Source: Ascaphus truei (lineage: Eukaryota > Chordata > Amphibia > Anura > Ascaphidae). From it: DNA of 64,000 bases. Position 1 is the stretch's first letter. Each line of letters begins with the position of its first letter. The translations under genes and the position numbers were made by a program. The DNA lies in the NCBI GenBank assembly GCA_036426205.1, contig CM071570.1, positions 2,619,997-2,683,996 on the forward strand. Direction: 5' to 3'. Positions 34,897 to 44,178 of this stretch are shown one piece after another. Below the pieces are notes generated by a model. That model saw only the letters and a program-made list of their open reading frames with translations. It did no database searches and was not told where the DNA came from.

Positions 34897-35066
34897 TCCT
34901 GCTGCAATTTCCCCCCCCAACTGCAGTGAACATGGCTGTGCGGCGCCCAATGACGCAACCGGACGCTACGTGGCGCCACGTTGCTGCATGACGTCACGTA
35001 GGTCTGGTTACCATGGTAACGCCACGCAGCTATGTTCACTGCACTTGGAAGGGGAAATTGCAGGAG
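34897..35066. repeat. Small foldback with CRE and RFX X-box
   Basis: Arms TGCTGCAATTTCC...CAGTGAACATGGCTG (34898-34937) and CAGCTATGTTCACTGCACTT...GGAAATTGCAGGA (35027-35065) pair. The CpG-rich loop holds a full CRE palindrome TGACGTCA (34989-34996) and GTTACCATGGTAAC (35007-35020), a perfect match to the RFX X-box. It lies ~300 bp beyond the presumed start of dtnb on the upstream side. Confidence 0.65.
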
Positions 35067-35589
35067 CATAACGGCGAATGTGGAGACACCGCCGCACCGC
35101 AACCGCGCCACCCGGAGATTGCAACCCGTAGCGCGGAGGTAAGTGCCCGAAACCCGGAGTCTCCGGGTCAAACCAGGAGAGGTGGCAAACCCTGCGCTTC
35201 AGTTGATAATCTCAGCAGCAATGTCCGTCAGCTGCAGTCACACAGTTACATGGAGGGAAGGTTCCCATATGTGGAGATGAAGGAAACAGGGCAACAATGC
35301 TTTATAACACAATAACAATATAAAAGTTTACACTCACAGGCGAATATAGGGCTCAGGCAATGGGACCACCAAGGGTCAGACACTGGCAGAAAAAAACGGC
35401 ACTCCCTCCCTCTCAGGTTTTCTACCCGCGGCGGCCGATCAAAGTGAAAATATGCAGGAAGAAGGGACCTATTCTTAGCAGAATATCACAAGCATACACC
35501 AGAGCCAAAAGTCTTTCTATTGTCTGTGCTGTCCATCCTACGCGTTTCACTCTAGACAAGAGCTTCATCAGGGCCTGTGTGCTGCGGTT
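35067..35589. other. Non-coding, upstream of dtnb; hairpin-family fragment
   Basis: Contains ACGCGTTTC at 35540-35548, then GAGCTTCATCAGGGCCTG, the loop signature of the local hairpin family. No gene seen. Confidence 0.45.
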
Positions 35590-35945
35590 GCAAGCCTCTC
35601 ATATCCATGTTGCGCTAACACATTTTCTAATGTCTTCTTTCTTTTGGTCGTCTTGCGCTTTTGATATCTCTTGCCATATCCAGTCCAGTCGAGTACCATC
35701 TATGTCCAACGATGGGCATTTCTTCTTGCAATATGTCCGGCCCACTGCTATTTTGATCCTTGGACAAAGATGGTACTCAACTGGATTCCAAGGGAATCAA
35801 TAGACCAAGACGCCGACCAAAAGTAAGATGGAAGGATGACATTAGAACAACGCTCATTGGAGCAACGTGGAGAAGAGAGGTCAGCAACCACAGTACCTGG
35901 AAGATCTTTGGGGAGGCCTTTATCCTGCAGTAGATTGATAAGGGC
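35590..35945. repeat. Two LINE 3' ends as an inverted pair
   Basis: The right half (plus strand, 35765-35945) reads RPRRRPKVRWKDDIRTTLIG, ATWRREVSNHSTWK, IFGEAFILQ and a stop. This is the C-terminus of a non-LTR retrotransposon ORF of the GRPK.RW.DDI type. The left half reads the same text on the minus strand (KKEDIRKCVSATWI, 35590-35765). The two meet at about 35765, where both strands read outwards from AAGATGGTACTC-type text. It follows directly after a hairpin loop motif. Confidence 0.65.
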
Positions 35946-36827
35946 TGGAAATAAATAAGGATATACATACTGTATATATATATGTAATATATATGAATAT
36001 ATACATACATATCTAGAGGATATAAATGAGAGGAGCGCAAAAGACCAGAGCTTAACATTGTTTAAAAAAAAAAGGCTTTAATCACGCAAGTAAATAATAA
36101 TTTTACAATGTAGAAGAAGATACATTGTTCATTAAATGCATAACAGTCTACGCCACCCGTCTGTTTGTAAGAACCTCTTTAGAGCGACTCTCCAGTGGCT
36201 CGGTGCCTCACTGCTGCTGTGTACACGGTGACGTCACAAGCTGCCTGTGTTTTAACAATGTAGAAGAAGCAAAAAAGCAAGAGCGGTGCACGGCCAGACA
36301 ATCACGAGGAGGGCCGGGAAGTAAGCTCTTTAGAAAATGTTATTGGCACATGGAAACAGGTTAAAAAGCACTCTTACGCGTTTCGCGCCTGATGGCGCTT
36401 TATCAAAGAGTCTCTGGCTTTGCACCACTGCTAATTGTTTGCTTCTCCTACCTTGGACCGGATATCTGTCGGAGAATGCTGAACGCGGAAGCCATGAGGA
36501 AGGAGATGCCGTGAGTACCCTATTTTTCCAAAATATTCAAGGCAAACTTTTACCTTAAACGATTTAAAAGTGGAAATACATCTATGAAAGGGTCGGGCTT
36601 GACATTCATTAAAGGCACTCACAGGACTTATGTATAAAACTCTATCTCTGCAACCGCTATCCTAATTAAAGACTACTGTTTAACATTGATACAAACAGAT
36701 GGACATTGTATACAAATGGCTGAAAAGGGTTTTTGAGCGCTGTGCTGTTTGTTTTACAAACTTCAGCTCTATGTGTTTTCTCAATGACCTAATGACATGC
36801 ATTATTGTGTGAAATAATAAAAGTATA
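35946..36827. other. Non-coding; hairpin-family sequence
   Basis: Contains AATGTAGAAGAAG twice (36108, 36258), then TTACGCGTTTCGCGCCTGAT (36374-36393) and CTTTATCAAAGAG (36398-36410), the signature found again at 63839-63874. No coding exon. Confidence 0.45.
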
Positions 36828-36920
36828 TGTAACCCTGGTCCCCAGCAGCTCCTGGAGACCCCCCTTCCCTGGCGCACCCACACTACATATGAGATTGGGT
36901 GGGGTGGAATACCCGTTACA
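36828..36920 (+). repeat. 5' LTR (short)
   Basis: Runs from TGTAACCCTGGTCCCCAGCA to ATACCCGTTACA. The first 44 bases recur at 39280-39323. No TATA box or AATAAA is visible inside, so it may be a shortened LTR. Confidence 0.7.
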
Positions 36921-36922
36921 TT

Positions 36923-36940
36923 TGGAGGCGCTGCTGAGAT
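36923..36940 (+). promoter_or_regulatory. Putative primer binding site
   Basis: TGGAGGCGCTGCTGAGAT begins two bases after the LTR. TGGAGGC is complementary to a tRNA 3' end GCCTCCA, as in tRNA-Thr; the later GCTG.GAT spacing also fits that tRNA. The tRNA match is from memory of tRNA ends, not from a search. Confidence 0.5.
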
Positions 36941-36997
36941 ACACCTGGGGTGCCCTGTCCATTTTTTCTAAATTGTCCCGTTCCTATTTTTGTCGCT

Positions 36998-39010
36998 ATG
37001 TTTGCGAAGTCCGGAGACGAGGTCCTTGCCTGGGCGTTGAGGCAGTATATGGAGCCTGGCCAGGTAGTGGCGGTAGGGGGCATACCCGCTAGTATACCCG
37101 CAATGAAGGTCCGGGAGGGCATGTGTAAAATTCCTGGGTGGCCGTGGGCATGTGTCTTAGAGGAGGAAAAAGATCCCACGTCCACATGGAAAACCATACT
37201 TTTTGTTGTAACTCACACTGAGGATATATGCCTGGCAGAGGCACCGTCCACACTGTTCATGCCCGGGGGCCCCTCAGAAGGGTACCCCCTAGTCTATGCC
37301 GACTCAGCAAAATGGCGTCTCCCGCCAAATCAGGAGAGCGCACGTGCTGCTGACTGCAAGCCTGCACAAAAAGATGTTGCAACATTCTGTCCGGGTTTGG
37401 CGCGAAAGTCAGAGCCCCTCCCCTGTGCTGTGAGTGACTCAGAGCAGAGCGAAAAACAATCCCTTGTAAAAAGTGCCCTTCCTTTAGATTCCACCAGGGG
37501 GAGCAAGCACGGTTATCTTCAACCATACGTGGACGCTGTGATAGACACTCTGATCTCTGAGGATGAGATGATGCATGAGGATGAGATAGACTGTCAGGGG
37601 ATACACCCTAATGTGTATGTGCCCTGGCGGGCGCCAGGAATAGATCTCCTTATGCTACTGTGCCCCTGCTTGCAAGAAGCCTATGACGAGGGAGCCGTCA
37701 TGTCCCAAGTGCCACTAGACTTCAGGATCACCGAGGTAGATGGGGAGCCGTGTACACAGTGCTTTAGCCCCACCTGTGACTGTTCTAGGGGAGCACTGGC
37801 GTGGGAGCCCAGATGTGATTGTTGCGGTGCAATTTTCTTGATGCCTATTGTACCCCAGCCTACAGTGTCAGCTAAGGAGCCAAGTGAACCCTTGGCGGAG
37901 AAGAGCGTGACCGCAGTGGAGGTACCGGAGCACGCCAGCTTCGTACCCACAACCACTGACTGTGTTACAGAAGAATCTGGTGACTACCTTGCGGAGGATA
38001 CTGTCATGAGATCTTCCGGGGAAAAGGTGGAAGTCCCATCGGTGGCGATGCGCCTACCGGCGAACCACCCCAGCGGTAATGCAGAGGATACAGAGTCTGC
38101 TGTGGGTCCGTGTACCCTGGAAGAGGTGTCTTCCGATGTTGCGGACCCTGCTGTGGGCCCGTGTGCCCTACAATGGTCAGTCCGACCTACTACAGAGGTA
38201 CCATCGGTCCTAGAATGGGGACCAGTACCTAACGCCGACAAGGGTGAGTCGACTGTCCCAGGGGTGTCGGCGGTGAGCCTCCAGGTGACCGCGGAGCACG
38301 ATGGCTCCTTAAGTCTGGTCGCCCGGGCGAAGGGCTCCCCTCTTCATCGCGTCCTGGTGGAGGTGTCCTCATTAGAAGGTAGCTGTCCAGAGAAGAGAGT
38401 GGACCAGTGTCTACCGCCGATCCTTCCGGAAGAAGGGAAGCCCATCGTCAGCCAGCCGAGTGGTAAGGAACCCCCTTGTCCCTCACAGACTCCGATGGAG
38501 GTGGCCGTGAAGAAGGCCAAAGCTATGGTTCCTGAGCGGAGTGTGAGCCCGTGTGCTCCGACACAAGTGGTCCCAGGACTGGGATCCAACGCTCCTGAGT
38601 TTTCAGCGCGTAAGTGGACTGCCCCAGAAGTGCCAGGGGCAGGTCCCGATACCACCAAGGTGGGAACTGACAGCGTCCCCGAGGACCTGTTGGCCCCCGT
38701 GATTCACCGCAGGGGTAAGGTGTCTACATTTTCCCCCCTGCCAGGTGAAACCGAGACATTTCCCAGTGCTCGCTTCTCAGTGGAAGCCTCACAAGTCCGT
38801 AGGGACAAGGACTGTGTAAAGGATGATCCAGGGAGACTGGCCTCCTTTACGCCCAAAAAGGAGCGTGCCATTCGCCAGGTGGTGGACCGCGGGAAAGGTC
38901 CTGGCCTCCTGGTCTACCGCATCCCTGCCGCGGATGACCGGGTAAAGGCCCAATTAAGAGACACTGTGCTACTCCTTCCACCAGGGGGAGGAAGTAGCGA
39001 AGAGCTGTAG
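36998..39010 (+). CDS. Gag-like protein with PNMA-like N-terminus, 670 codons, uninterrupted
   Basis: I chose the Met at 36998 (MFAKSGDEVLAWALRQYMEP); an in-frame Met at 36950 would add 16 residues that are less like the family. Residues 8-90 (LAWALRQYMEPGQVVAVGGI and following, to about PLVYAD) resemble the RRM-like start of PNMA/Ty3-type gag proteins: a short helix, a VGGIP turn, then alternating strands. A cysteine cluster (CTQCFSPTCDC, then PRCDCC) lies near residues 250-275. After that the protein is acidic, Pro/Ser/Val-rich and low in complexity to the C-terminus. No capsid major-homology motif, CCHC knuckle, protease or polymerase motif is evident. The frame is open over 2 kb, unusual among the broken elements nearby. 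It could be a recently mobile non-autonomous element or a kept gag-derived gene; the sequence does not decide. Confidence 0.6.
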   Translation: MFAKSGDEVLAWALRQYMEPGQVVAVGGIPASIPAMKVREGMCKIPGWPWACVLEEEKDPTSTWKTILFVVTHTEDICLAEAPSTLFMPGGPSEGYPLVYADSAKWRLPPNQESARAADCKPAQKDVATFCPGLARKSEPLPCAVSDSEQSEKQSLVKSALPLDSTRGSKHGYLQPYVDAVIDTLISEDEMMHEDEIDCQGIHPNVYVPWRAPGIDLLMLLCPCLQEAYDEGAVMSQVPLDFRITEVDGEPCTQCFSPTCDCSRGALAWEPRCDCCGAIFLMPIVPQPTVSAKEPSEPLAEKSVTAVEVPEHASFVPTTTDCVTEESGDYLAEDTVMRSSGEKVEVPSVAMRLPANHPSGNAEDTESAVGPCTLEEVSSDVADPAVGPCALQWSVRPTTEVPSVLEWGPVPNADKGESTVPGVSAVSLQVTAEHDGSLSLVARAKGSPLHRVLVEVSSLEGSCPEKRVDQCLPPILPEEGKPIVSQPSGKEPPCPSQTPMEVAVKKAKAMVPERSVSPCAPTQVVPGLGSNAPEFSARKWTAPEVPGAGPDTTKVGTDSVPEDLLAPVIHRRGKVSTFSPLPGETETFPSARFSVEASQVRRDKDCVKDDPGRLASFTPKKERAIRQVVDRGKGPGLLVYRIPAADDRVKAQLRDTVLLLPPGGGSSEEL

Positions 39011-39279
39011 CTGTCGCCTTAGAGTGTGCTCTCCAAGAAAATTTTCTGGGGGAGGCTCACGGACGCAAAAGTGAGGTACCCCCATCTGATCTGGTAGGGG
39101 CACCCCACACATGGTCTCAGCCAGTCTCGGTTATTATTGAGTGTGATGTACCATGTAATCTGAGATGTAAGTTCAACTTGTGTTGTATATTCTGTGTACT
39201 GCATTTTCGTTATATAATGTTTGTGCCTGATTATACTTGCTATCCAAGCGAGGACGTTGGAGTTCCACCAGGGGGAGAG

Positions 39280-39323
39280 TGTAACCCTGGTCCCCAGCAG
39301 CTCCTGGAGACCCCCCTTCCCTG
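39280..39323 (+). repeat. Truncated 3' LTR
   Basis: 44 bases identical to the start of the 5' LTR (TGTAACCCTGGTCCCCAGCA to CTTCCCTG), preceded by a purine tract and cut by a 23-bp tandem array. Confidence 0.75.
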
Positions 39324-39535
39324 TCACCATGTTACTGCCCCTCATCCTCACCATGTTACTGCCCCTCATCCTCACGATTCTATTACCCCCATCCTCCCCA
39401 TTCTACTGCCCACCATCCTCACCATTCTACTACCCCTATCCTCCCCATTCTACTACCCCCATCCTCAACATGCTACTGCCCTCATCCTCACCATTCTACA
39501 GCCCCTCATCCTCACCATTCTACTGCCCTCACATT
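39324..39535 (+). repeat. 23-bp minisatellite
   Basis: About nine units of CACCATTCTACTGCCCCTCA plus TCCT, with variants. It begins exactly where the 3' LTR stops. Confidence 0.85.
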
Positions 39536-39609
39536 AGATAACCCAAATGTTCCTACCCTCACCGAAATATATAGCAATCCTGAGGGGTTAGACTTCCTAT
39601 GTCTCTTGT

Positions 39610-39735
39610 GTGTGCATGAAGGGCATGTGTTTGTGTGTGCATGAGTATCTGTGTATGTGTGTGCATGAGTATCTGTGTATGTGTGTGCATCAAGTGTCTG
39701 TGTATGTATTTGTGTGTGTGTATGAAGGCAGCCAA
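39610..39735 (+). repeat. TGTGTATGTGTGTGCATGA minisatellite, block 1
   Basis: Four to five ~28-bp units containing GAGTATCTGTGTATGTGTGT. The same unit type returns at 40380-40600. Confidence 0.85.
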
Positions 39736-39869
39736 CGGGGGGAGAGACGGGACAAGTTTCCCGGGCCCAGTGGCTGCAAAGACCCCAGCCCGCGGCACTG
39801 GATGTTGGGCCCAGCCAGTGGTCAGGCCACACTTCTGCGTCCAGCTGCCAGGCCTCTGGTTGCTGCTGG

Positions 39870-40106
39870 GCCCTGGCTCTCCCCTGCTGCTGCAGACCTC
39901 TCTTCCCTGCTGGGCTTCCTGCCGGGCCTGTCTCTCTCCCACACCGGGCACCTCTCTCTCCCGCCGGTCCGAGCAGTGAGCTGGGCCCCGGCTCTCCCCT
40001 GCTGCTGCAGACCTCTCTTCCCTGCTGGGCTTCCTGCCGGGCCTGCCTCTCTTCCACACCGGGCACCTCTCTGTCCAGGCGGTCCGAGCAGTGAGCTGGG
40101 CCAAAC
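39870..40106 (+). repeat. Tandem duplication, ~115-bp unit
   Basis: CCCCTGCTGCTGCAGACCTC occurs at 39881 and again at 39996, with the following GGGCTTCCTGCCGGGCCTG and GGTCCGAGCAGTGAGCTGGG also repeated. GC-rich; long frames on both strands come from the duplication. Confidence 0.85.
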
Positions 40107-40379
40107 TTCTGGGCGGGCCCAGGTTCCGGCACGCACCGATGAGAGAGGCAGGCCCGGCGGGGGAGAGAGGCAGGCCCGGCGTGGGAAGAGAGACCTGCAT
40201 CAGCTGGGGAGATCTGGGGCACCAGAGGCCTGGGACCATCCCCAAGGTAAGTGTGTTGTTTGTATTGGGGGGTAGTGTTGTTTGCATTTTGTGGGGATTA
40301 TTGTGTGTGTATTGGGGGGTTTTATTGTGTGTATTGTGGGGGGTAAATCTGTTAGCAGCCCTGGGTATGATTGTCTGTC

Positions 40380-40600
40380 TGTGTATGTGTGTGCATGCAT
40401 GAAGTATCTGTGTATGTGTGCGCATAAAATGTCTGTGTATGCGTGTGCATGAGTGTCTGTGTATGTGTGTGCATGAAATGTTTGTGTATGTGTGTGCATG
40501 AAATGTTTGTGTATGTGTGCATGAGTGTCTGTGTATGTGTGTGCATGAAGTGTATGTGTGTGCATGAAGTGTCTGTATATATGTGTGCATGAAATGTTTC
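40380..40600 (+). repeat. TGTGTATGTGTGTGCATGA minisatellite, block 2
   Basis: About eight units of the block-1 repeat, alternating GAAATGTTTGTG and GAGTGTCTGTG variants. Confidence 0.85.
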
Positions 40601-40611
40601 TCAGTTTCATG

Positions 40612-42379
40612 TTGCAGACGTCAATTGCTCTAATCCACAAAGAGGGGAAAGACCCGTCTAATTGTACTTAGCTATAAACCCATTGCCCTGATAAATTCGG
40701 ACTTAAAAATATATTAAAAAATTCTGGCAAATAGACCGAACAAACTTCTTCCATCTCTGATCCACCCAGACTAGGTGAGGTTCATCCACAGGCAGACAAG
40801 GCTCGGACAACACCAGGAGAATAATTGACCTGATAGCATTCTCCGCCAACAATAAGATACCATCCATGGTATTAGGATTAGACGCGGAAAAAGCATTTGA
40901 CCGCAGAGACTGGGATTATATGGTGAAGACCATGCGAGCCTTTGGGTTTGAGGGCCCATTTTTACAGGCCATTATGGACTTATATACGACCCCCATGACA
41001 AAAGTGAATTGCCAGGGTTTCTATTCGGAACTATTCCCTAGTAAAAATGGCACGAGATTAGGTTGCCCCCTATCACCACTCCTGTTTGCTTTGTGCATGG
41101 AGCCGCTGGCAGCTAATATACGTAATAACCCCAACATTTCCGGGATTGCACTGTTCGCGGATGACCTATTTCTCTCGGTTTCCAAGCCCTTAACGTCACT
41201 CTCTAATCTCTTCTCCACCGTTTCAGTATTCAATAAAATCTCGGGATTTAAAATAAATAATAGTAAATTGGAGGCTCTAAATATTAACCTGCCTTGTGAA
41301 ACCGTGAAATTATTAGAGTTACATTTCGATTTTAAATGGCAACCGGTGGCCATCAAGTATCTAGGAGTATATATTACAAATAATTACAACACCCTGTACC
41401 GGGAAAACTACCTGAGACTATTGGGAGCTCTCAGGAGCGAGCTGGGGGCATGGTCCGACCACAACACCTCATGGATAGGAAGAATTCAGTTTATAAAAAT
41501 GAACCTCCTACCGCGCCTCCTCTATTTGTTTCAGACATTGCTGATTCCAGTGTTATAAAGTGACATAAGGGGCCTACAGGCCCTTATCACCAGATTCATC
41601 TCCATAAAAAAGAGACCCAGAATTAAGAGGCAAATACTCACGATACCAAATAAGGCTGGGGTGCTTGCCCTCCCGTGCCTGATTTCATTGTATAAGGCCG
41701 CACAATGAAGTCAACTAGTCCTGTGGCACTCAAACCCATCTGACAGGTGTTGTATAGAAGTCGAATCATCGTTATCCTACAGTACCCAGCCAAACTCCAT
41801 AATGTCCTATGGCTCCCGAATAGTAGTAAAAACCCAGAAACGATCCAGAGCAGCCAACTATAAATCGTGCTCTTAAACTATGGAGGTCCCTGAAAAAAAG
41901 ACTCTCTGTATCAAGTCCAAACTCCCTGATATCCCCCATGTTCGGCAATCCAGCATTCACCCTGGGTCTGGTGGGGGGGGAGCTTCGTGGCCTGGTCGGC
42001 GGGAATTCTAAAGCTCAGAGACCTGGGTCCCGATCTGAAACCCAAATATTTTTAAATGTTTCAGATGAACAAAAATATTGCCAACAAGGAATTCTTCCAA
42101 TATTTACAACTTAAATCTTTTTACATAAAAACAGGTCCGAATGAGCTTCTCACTAGGTTTGAGTCACGGTGCCTGAATGACACAGGGACTTCGGGCCCCA
42201 TTTCACTGCTGTACGGTCTGGTGATAGGCTCTCCCCCGATGACCAATACAAAATTAAAATATATGTCTCAGAGGGGACACGATTTGGGGGAGGAACTGGA
42301 TGAGGAGGACTGGGACGACATTCTCTTGGCTGTGGCCAAGTCCCCAATTTCCATCACCATTACGGTACAAGGTGCTGAT
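40612..42379 (+). pseudogene. L1/Tx1-type LINE ORF2 fragment
   Basis: It starts inside reverse transcriptase (YKPIALINSDLKI-like, with frame breaks) and then runs open from 40866 to 41558. LGLDAEKAFDRRDWDYMVKT, GTRLGCPLSPLLFALCMEPL and FADDLFLSVSKP carry the palm motifs; the catalytic box is FADD. KYLGVYITN and GRIQFIKMNLLPRLLYLFQT follow. Beyond 41558 there are frame breaks. The frame at 42056-42379 reads KLKYMSQRGHDLGEELDEED, the segment just upstream of the part preserved in the L1 tail at 59998-60993. The frame is cut at YKVLM by an LTR-like insertion. The 5' end is truncated. Confidence 0.85.
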
Positions 42380-43000
42380 GTGTAACGCTGTGCTCACCAC
42401 AAACAAGGTGGGACCCCGGAACTGAGGTGGGAATTGGTAGAAACGCCACCCACAGCCACGGGGGAACGTCTGGAGAGTGGGTTGGTCGAGGTAGCCGGGT
42501 CGGGTTGGAGAAGTAAGAGTTGTCGTAATACTTGCCGAGGTCAGAATAGGAGAGGTCCGGATCGTAGAAGGTACTATTAGCCAAGGTCGGGATTGGAGAT
42601 TGTAGAATAGTTGTTGTCCGAGTGCCGAGGTCAGGGTTGGAGAGATACAGAGGGTCTGTTGTAAGCCGGGATCAGTAAGCCAGAGGTGCGGAGTCCAAGG
42701 ATAAAGCCGGGTCGGTACACGAAGCAAGATACAGTGAGACAAGGCAAGACGAGACTGCGAAGGCAAAGGAGAGGTGAAACACAGCGATACATGGATCTAT
42801 GCTTAGCCAATTTGCCAGAGGGGCAGCTGAGCATAAATAGGGAAGAGCGTCCAATGAGCCTCCTGCTGTGTGGAGGCGTGTGCAGAGCGAGGGCTGTGAT
42901 AGGGCAGAGGCAGATTCAGGAAGAGCCTCTGAGTATGGAGGAGCAGTCTGCTGGTGCAGAGCGCGCGTCCGTTTCTTAAGGTCTGGCAACCCTGGATCCT
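42380..43000. repeat. LTR-like insertion in the L1 fragment
   Basis: It starts TGTAACGCTGTGCTCACCAC directly after the L1 codons YKVLM. The interior has repeated GGTCAGGATTGGAGA-type and AAGCCGGGATCAGTAAGCCAG text, common in amphibian and fish LTRs. A minus-strand CTATTTATGCTCAG is TATA-like (42825-42840). The right boundary near CCCTGGATCCTCTC is uncertain and no duplication was found. Confidence 0.45.
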
Positions 43001-43009
43001 CTCAATGGG

Positions 43010-43284
43010 AGTCTGGGGCCGAAATGAATGGTCCATTATGCTCTAGGAGACGTTGGGCAAACTCTTACACAAGGAATGGTTGGCAATGTGATGTATTTGG
43101 CTATGCACTGTATTTCAATGCCAATGTCTCCTCTCCCCCCTCCTTCCCCCCTCATTCTACCTCCTGTATCCCCGCCCCTCCCCACTCCCTTCACCACCTT
43201 TTCCCTTTTATTTTTGATTTGTTGTACCCCCTCTCCCGTGAGAAAATCGCAATAAAATTCAGGTTTCAAAAAAAAAAAAAAAAA
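43010..43284 (+). repeat. L1/Tx1 3' UTR and poly(A)
   Basis: A C/T-rich 3' UTR ends with GCAATAAAATTCAGG and a 17-A tail (43268-43284). AATAAA at 43250-43255. It is the end of the L1 at 40612, on the other side of the LTR-like insertion. Confidence 0.65.
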
Positions 43285-44123
43285 TGTCTACTTCTGGTTT
43301 GTTATTGACCAAAAGCACAACATTTAAAAGATTCCTTTTAACACCGAGCTTTGCAGTTTCGTTCTTCACAATGTGTTTCTGCCCACTCAGCATTAGGTCA
43401 ACCTCTGTCAGAAATGTGTGATGTGGGGCCCACACAATCATTGTAAAGAAAACAGCGCAAAACTCTTTAGACGATCATAATAACTGGTTTTCCGCTTATT
43501 TTGTCATTTTAATAATGGCAGTTAAAGATGTTGCCATTAATTATATATATAATAAGACATGGCAGGGTTTATGCTTATGAGAGAATAATTACACAGGGTC
43601 GCTGTGTTCTCAACTAAAAGAGTTGATGACAAGGGCCTGAAACCCTTTCAGTGCTGTTGGCTTCTGAATCCTGGGAGATTTTACAAAGCAGCAAAAGAGT
43701 AAGACACATACTGTATGAATTACGTAGGATTGTTTACTAATTCATTAGAAGAGAAAGTGCATCAAGGGAGCATTATGGATCTACTACAAATGTACGCGCA
43801 GTTAGGACAAGCAGAGACGGGTTGATTCTCCCAGCCGTGTCTGACTCTGTTTCACAGTTCGTCATCAATAAATCCCATACAATGCACATAGAATAATATG
43901 CGTAATGCATAAACATGGAAATGGTAAATACTCGCTAAACACAACACAAACATCAGGCATTTTTTCTTTTTAGAGACAATAGCACACAGTGTTTTGGTCT
44001 TTAATCCCCCGTTCTGTGGCACACATACCAGTTCATGCCTAAAACAGCAGAGAAAAACTTTGATATACTTACTGTATACTTACAGTGTTCATAGCTATCG
44101 CTATACTGGATGGGATGCTACTT
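43285..44123. other. Non-coding intergenic sequence
   Basis: AT-rich; no exon or complete element recognised. Confidence 0.4.
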
Positions 44124-44178
44124 GAAAATGAGAGGCACCTCTCAGTGTATTACTTCCTGGTAAAACATTTGATAAATA
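44124..44178 (+). repeat. LINE 3'-end orphan (family of 8112-10665)
   Basis: GAGAGGCACCTCTCAGTGTA followed by TTACTTCCTGGTAAAACATTTG is the plus-strand form of the tail at 8128-8180. It is cut by the LTR-like block that starts at 44179. Confidence 0.6.

Larger units (their letters stand above)
36828..39323 (+). mobile_element. LTR retrotransposon with gag-like frame only, 3' end cut
   Basis: The 5' LTR is 36828-36920, beginning TGTAACCCTGG and ending CCGTTACA; TGTAAC/GTTACA form the inverted tips. A primer-site-like TGGAGGCGCTGCTGAGAT follows at 36923-36940, then one long open frame, then a purine tract CCAGGGGGAGAG at 39268-39279. The LTR start is repeated at 39280-39323 before the sequence turns into a minisatellite. 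There is no room for protease, reverse transcriptase or integrase, so it would depend on enzymes from elsewhere. The 5' LTR at 93 bp is very short and may be internally deleted. Confidence 0.75.

Noticed and set aside
36950..36997. Earlier in-frame Met for the gag-like frame
   Set aside because: The extra 16 residues (PFFLNCPVPIF...) overlap the leader region and are less family-like; the Met at 36998 starts directly before the conserved helix.
39559..40590. Long frames on both strands with histidine-threonine repeats
   Set aside because: They translate TGTGTATG minisatellites and a 115-bp tandem duplication.
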